Shown one piece after another: positions 62,089 through 64,000 of a stretch of DNA of 64,000 nt. Location of the stretch: the NCBI RefSeq assembly GCF_050624435.1, contig NC_134537.1:124100086-124164085 (forward strand), in the 5' to 3' direction. A program made the position numbers and the translations under genes. How positions within the stretch are numbered: position 1 is the stretch's first letter; every line of letters starts with the position of its first letter. The stretch comes from Tenrec ecaudatus (Eukaryota; Chordata; Mammalia; Afrosoricida; Tenrecidae). The notes under the pieces are model-generated. The model searched no databases and had not been told where the DNA came from. It saw nothing but the letters and a program-made list of their open reading frames with translations.

Positions 62089-63640
62089 ACTGTCTTCTGG
62101 GGGTCAACAGAAGCAGCACATGGGACACACCATCCCCATGGCGATTACTCAGGTGCGTCTTGATGGATCCCTTTCGACTCCTGAGCCATTCTGCACATTG
62201 TGGATGACTTATATTCTCCCATTTTTATCATCTATATAGTGAGTTATTTGAGAGCCAGGATCGTGTTGTATTTCTTTGCACTCCCTGCCAGCACTTGAGA
62301 TGCATTAAGATCTAGATAAATATTGATTGGTTTTCAGCTATATAGCAGCTGTTCAATCTACTTTGGTTGAAAAGCCTAATGATCTAGTTATTGAGCATGC
62401 CAACACTGGGCTATGCCACTTTGCATTAGGATTTGTTGCTTTGGATCAGGAGGTGATCCACAAGGTGAAAAATTAGCACATGGTTTATTCTCTTTGGTAC
62501 CTAGGCCTTTAGGAAAAAGTCTCGCCAGGCCATGCCTATCTAAGCTCCAATGATGGTACTGCTTCTATTTTTAATGTGTAAGTAAGTTATTTGGTCATAA
62601 ACTGGAAATACGCATTTGGGAGCTACTACTTTCTCTGTGGGTTTGGTAATGAACCCTTTTCAGCCTGTAACATGTCTGCAGTGAGAGTCTTTTGAAATCA
62701 AGTACAATATTTTACAGTTGCCTTCATTTGCTCTCCTTGACCCTAATTGTTAGGTTGAAGCAACAGACTCACCGGCAGAGCCAGGGCAGTTTATTTTTAC
62801 CGAAGCCCTGCCTAAGAACTGCTTAGGTAGCCTTTCTCTGCAAGATTACACGCGACCTTCACGGAATCATGTTAGCAAGGCCAGCAGCTAGGGAAAAAAG
62901 AGGAACTCAAACGTGCAGCAAAGAAATCTCCAGCTGCTCGGTGGGTCAGAGCTTTTCTGGATTGCTTTCTTCCAAGGAAAACACCATAGATTACTTTTGA
63001 GTGAATTCTGGTTGGTTTGGGGATTTGCAATTGACAGAGGAACAGGAAAGCATAATCTCACTTTAAAATAGTAATCCTGAAGCTAAATCTCGATTGATGC
63101 TATCCTGGGATGTTGGGATTTTGTTCATATGGGGAAAATTAACTCGTGCCCACTGCTTAGCTGATTTTTTTTTTTTTTAAGTTAAGGTCCTCAAAGGGGC
63201 CAGGAAGAAAGGGACGGAGAAGTCAGATAGGAAGCTGGCACCCCACAAGGATGAGTTTGGGGGTGTGGGCAGCCCCAGTTATTCCCAATGCCCACACAGA
63301 TGCTGCTGCTCCCCTTATCTCTCCATTGAGAGTGAAAATGGAAAACAGAGGTGGGGGTGGGGGTGGGGGAGGGGGAGGTTGGGCGGAGCCTGGCAGGGAG
63401 GCCCAGGAGAGAATGTAGGGAAACTGCTATTTCCACTTTTGGATGTGATAACATTGTTGATCTTTGAAGTGGTGGCAAATTTCAACTTTACTGGAGAGGA
63501 TTTGCTTCTCTTACAGTTGCTCTTACTATCGGACCATTGTTTCTTTTCTTTTCAAAATCAGGCTACAATTTGGGAGATGGGCAAGGGAAGGGCATTCAAC
63601 AAAAACAACGGGCCGTCCTGAGCAGTCACTACAAGTGTTC
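62089..63640. other. no gene seen
   Basis: AT-rich to moderate sequence with a poly-T run at 63166-63178 and a G-rich tract at 63350-63384. A 118-codon plus frame at 63265-63621 crosses that low-complexity tract, so it is not called. Confidence 0.45.
63350..63384 (+). other. G-rich quadruplex-type tract
   Basis: Five or more runs of at least three G separated by single T or A ('gtgggggtgggggtggggg'). A simple-sequence tract with quadruplex potential. Confidence 0.75.
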
Positions 63641-63644
63641 CTTC

Positions 63645-63984
63645 CGCTGGGTTGACAGAGAAACAAATCTGGAGAGACTCATCTAAGGATAAGAAGGCGC
63701 TTTATATCAAGAATTAATTCTCTCTCAAGAAAACATCCCAGCCTGGTCCAGGTCAGATCCATAAGTCTGGTATTAGTCCATAAATCCCTCTGGAGATGCA
63801 GAATGTAGGGAGATCACTGCCCAGTGGGTGCAAAGTCTGGTGGATCCAGTGGTGGTGCCTCTGGCAGCTTTCCCAGGGACTCCACGGCAGGGAGGTGAAG
63901 CAGAGAGAGAGGGTGGGGGTGGGAGTGGCGTGGTGTTCCCAGGACCCTCCTTATGAGGTCACGCCCACAAGAAGACATCATTAG
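63645..63984. repeat. interspersed repeat related to 47430, cut by the window edge
   Basis: 'ttgacagagaaacaaatctggagagactcatc...gcgctttatatcaagaattaattc', 'gaatgtagggagatcactgcccagtgggtgcaaagtctggtggatccagtggtggtgcctctggcagc', and 'cgcccacaagaagacatcattagtctgtgacctgatgg' at the end. The missing 3' part should lie just beyond the window. Confidence 0.7.
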
Positions 63985-64000
63985 TCTGTGACCTGATGGA

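Overview
This is a stretch of placental-mammal nuclear DNA, most probably from an afrotherian and best matched by a tenrec such as Echinops telfairi. The assignment rests on repeats recognised by eye. There are about three dozen copies of the tRNA-derived AfroSINE, and fragments of an RTE-clade LINE of the kind found in afrotherians. Two hAT elements carry SPIN/OposCharlie-type ends, and in Afrotheria I know SPIN only from tenrec. Ordinary mammalian MIR and old L1 pieces are also present. No complete protein-coding gene, tRNA, rRNA, CRISPR array or bacterial-type operon is visible. Almost all the open frames are chance frames or lie inside repeats.

Layout. 0-10 kb: an antisense processed retrocopy with target-site duplications (TSDs), a three-layer nest of retroelements (RTE fragment, then a sense 'R' retroposon, then an antisense R copy), RTE 3' fragments and a broken L1. 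10-14 kb: mostly unique sequence with one small palindromic-ended element. 14-20 kb: AfroSINEs, a 39-40-bp triplication, a duplicated 200-bp block, a near-full-length R copy splitting an AfroSINE, and a 39-bp x 5 minisatellite. 20-23 kb and 25.4-27.6 kb: unique. 23.5-25.1 kb: two R copies sharing one target motif. 27-31 kb: AfroSINEs, RTE and a hAT element. 31-40 kb: more R copies, including a dimer and a sense copy, and an inverted pair of another retroposon. 40-49.6 kb: a dead mariner, old L1, 'TCTAGAGAAACA'-type repeats and a second hAT element.

From about 49.8 to 51.9 kb lies a strong CpG island with G-quadruplex runs, purine repeats, paired CCAAT boxes and ETS/YY1-like sites. It is the only convincing promoter and first-exon candidate, but I could not identify its gene or be sure of its direction. 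From 52 to 64 kb the DNA looks like intron or intergenic sequence, with a dense cluster of AfroSINEs at 55.6-62.1 kb.

'R' is my label for a 1.8-2 kb retroposon present at about ten places. Its copies end in AATAAA-type poly-A tails and carry 13-18-bp TSDs whose sense strand begins with A-rich sequence, as expected of L1 endonuclease. The copies contain no recognisable reverse transcriptase. It is the best candidate here for something worth characterising. It may prove to be a known lineage-specific L1 3' region or non-autonomous LINE that I cannot name from memory.
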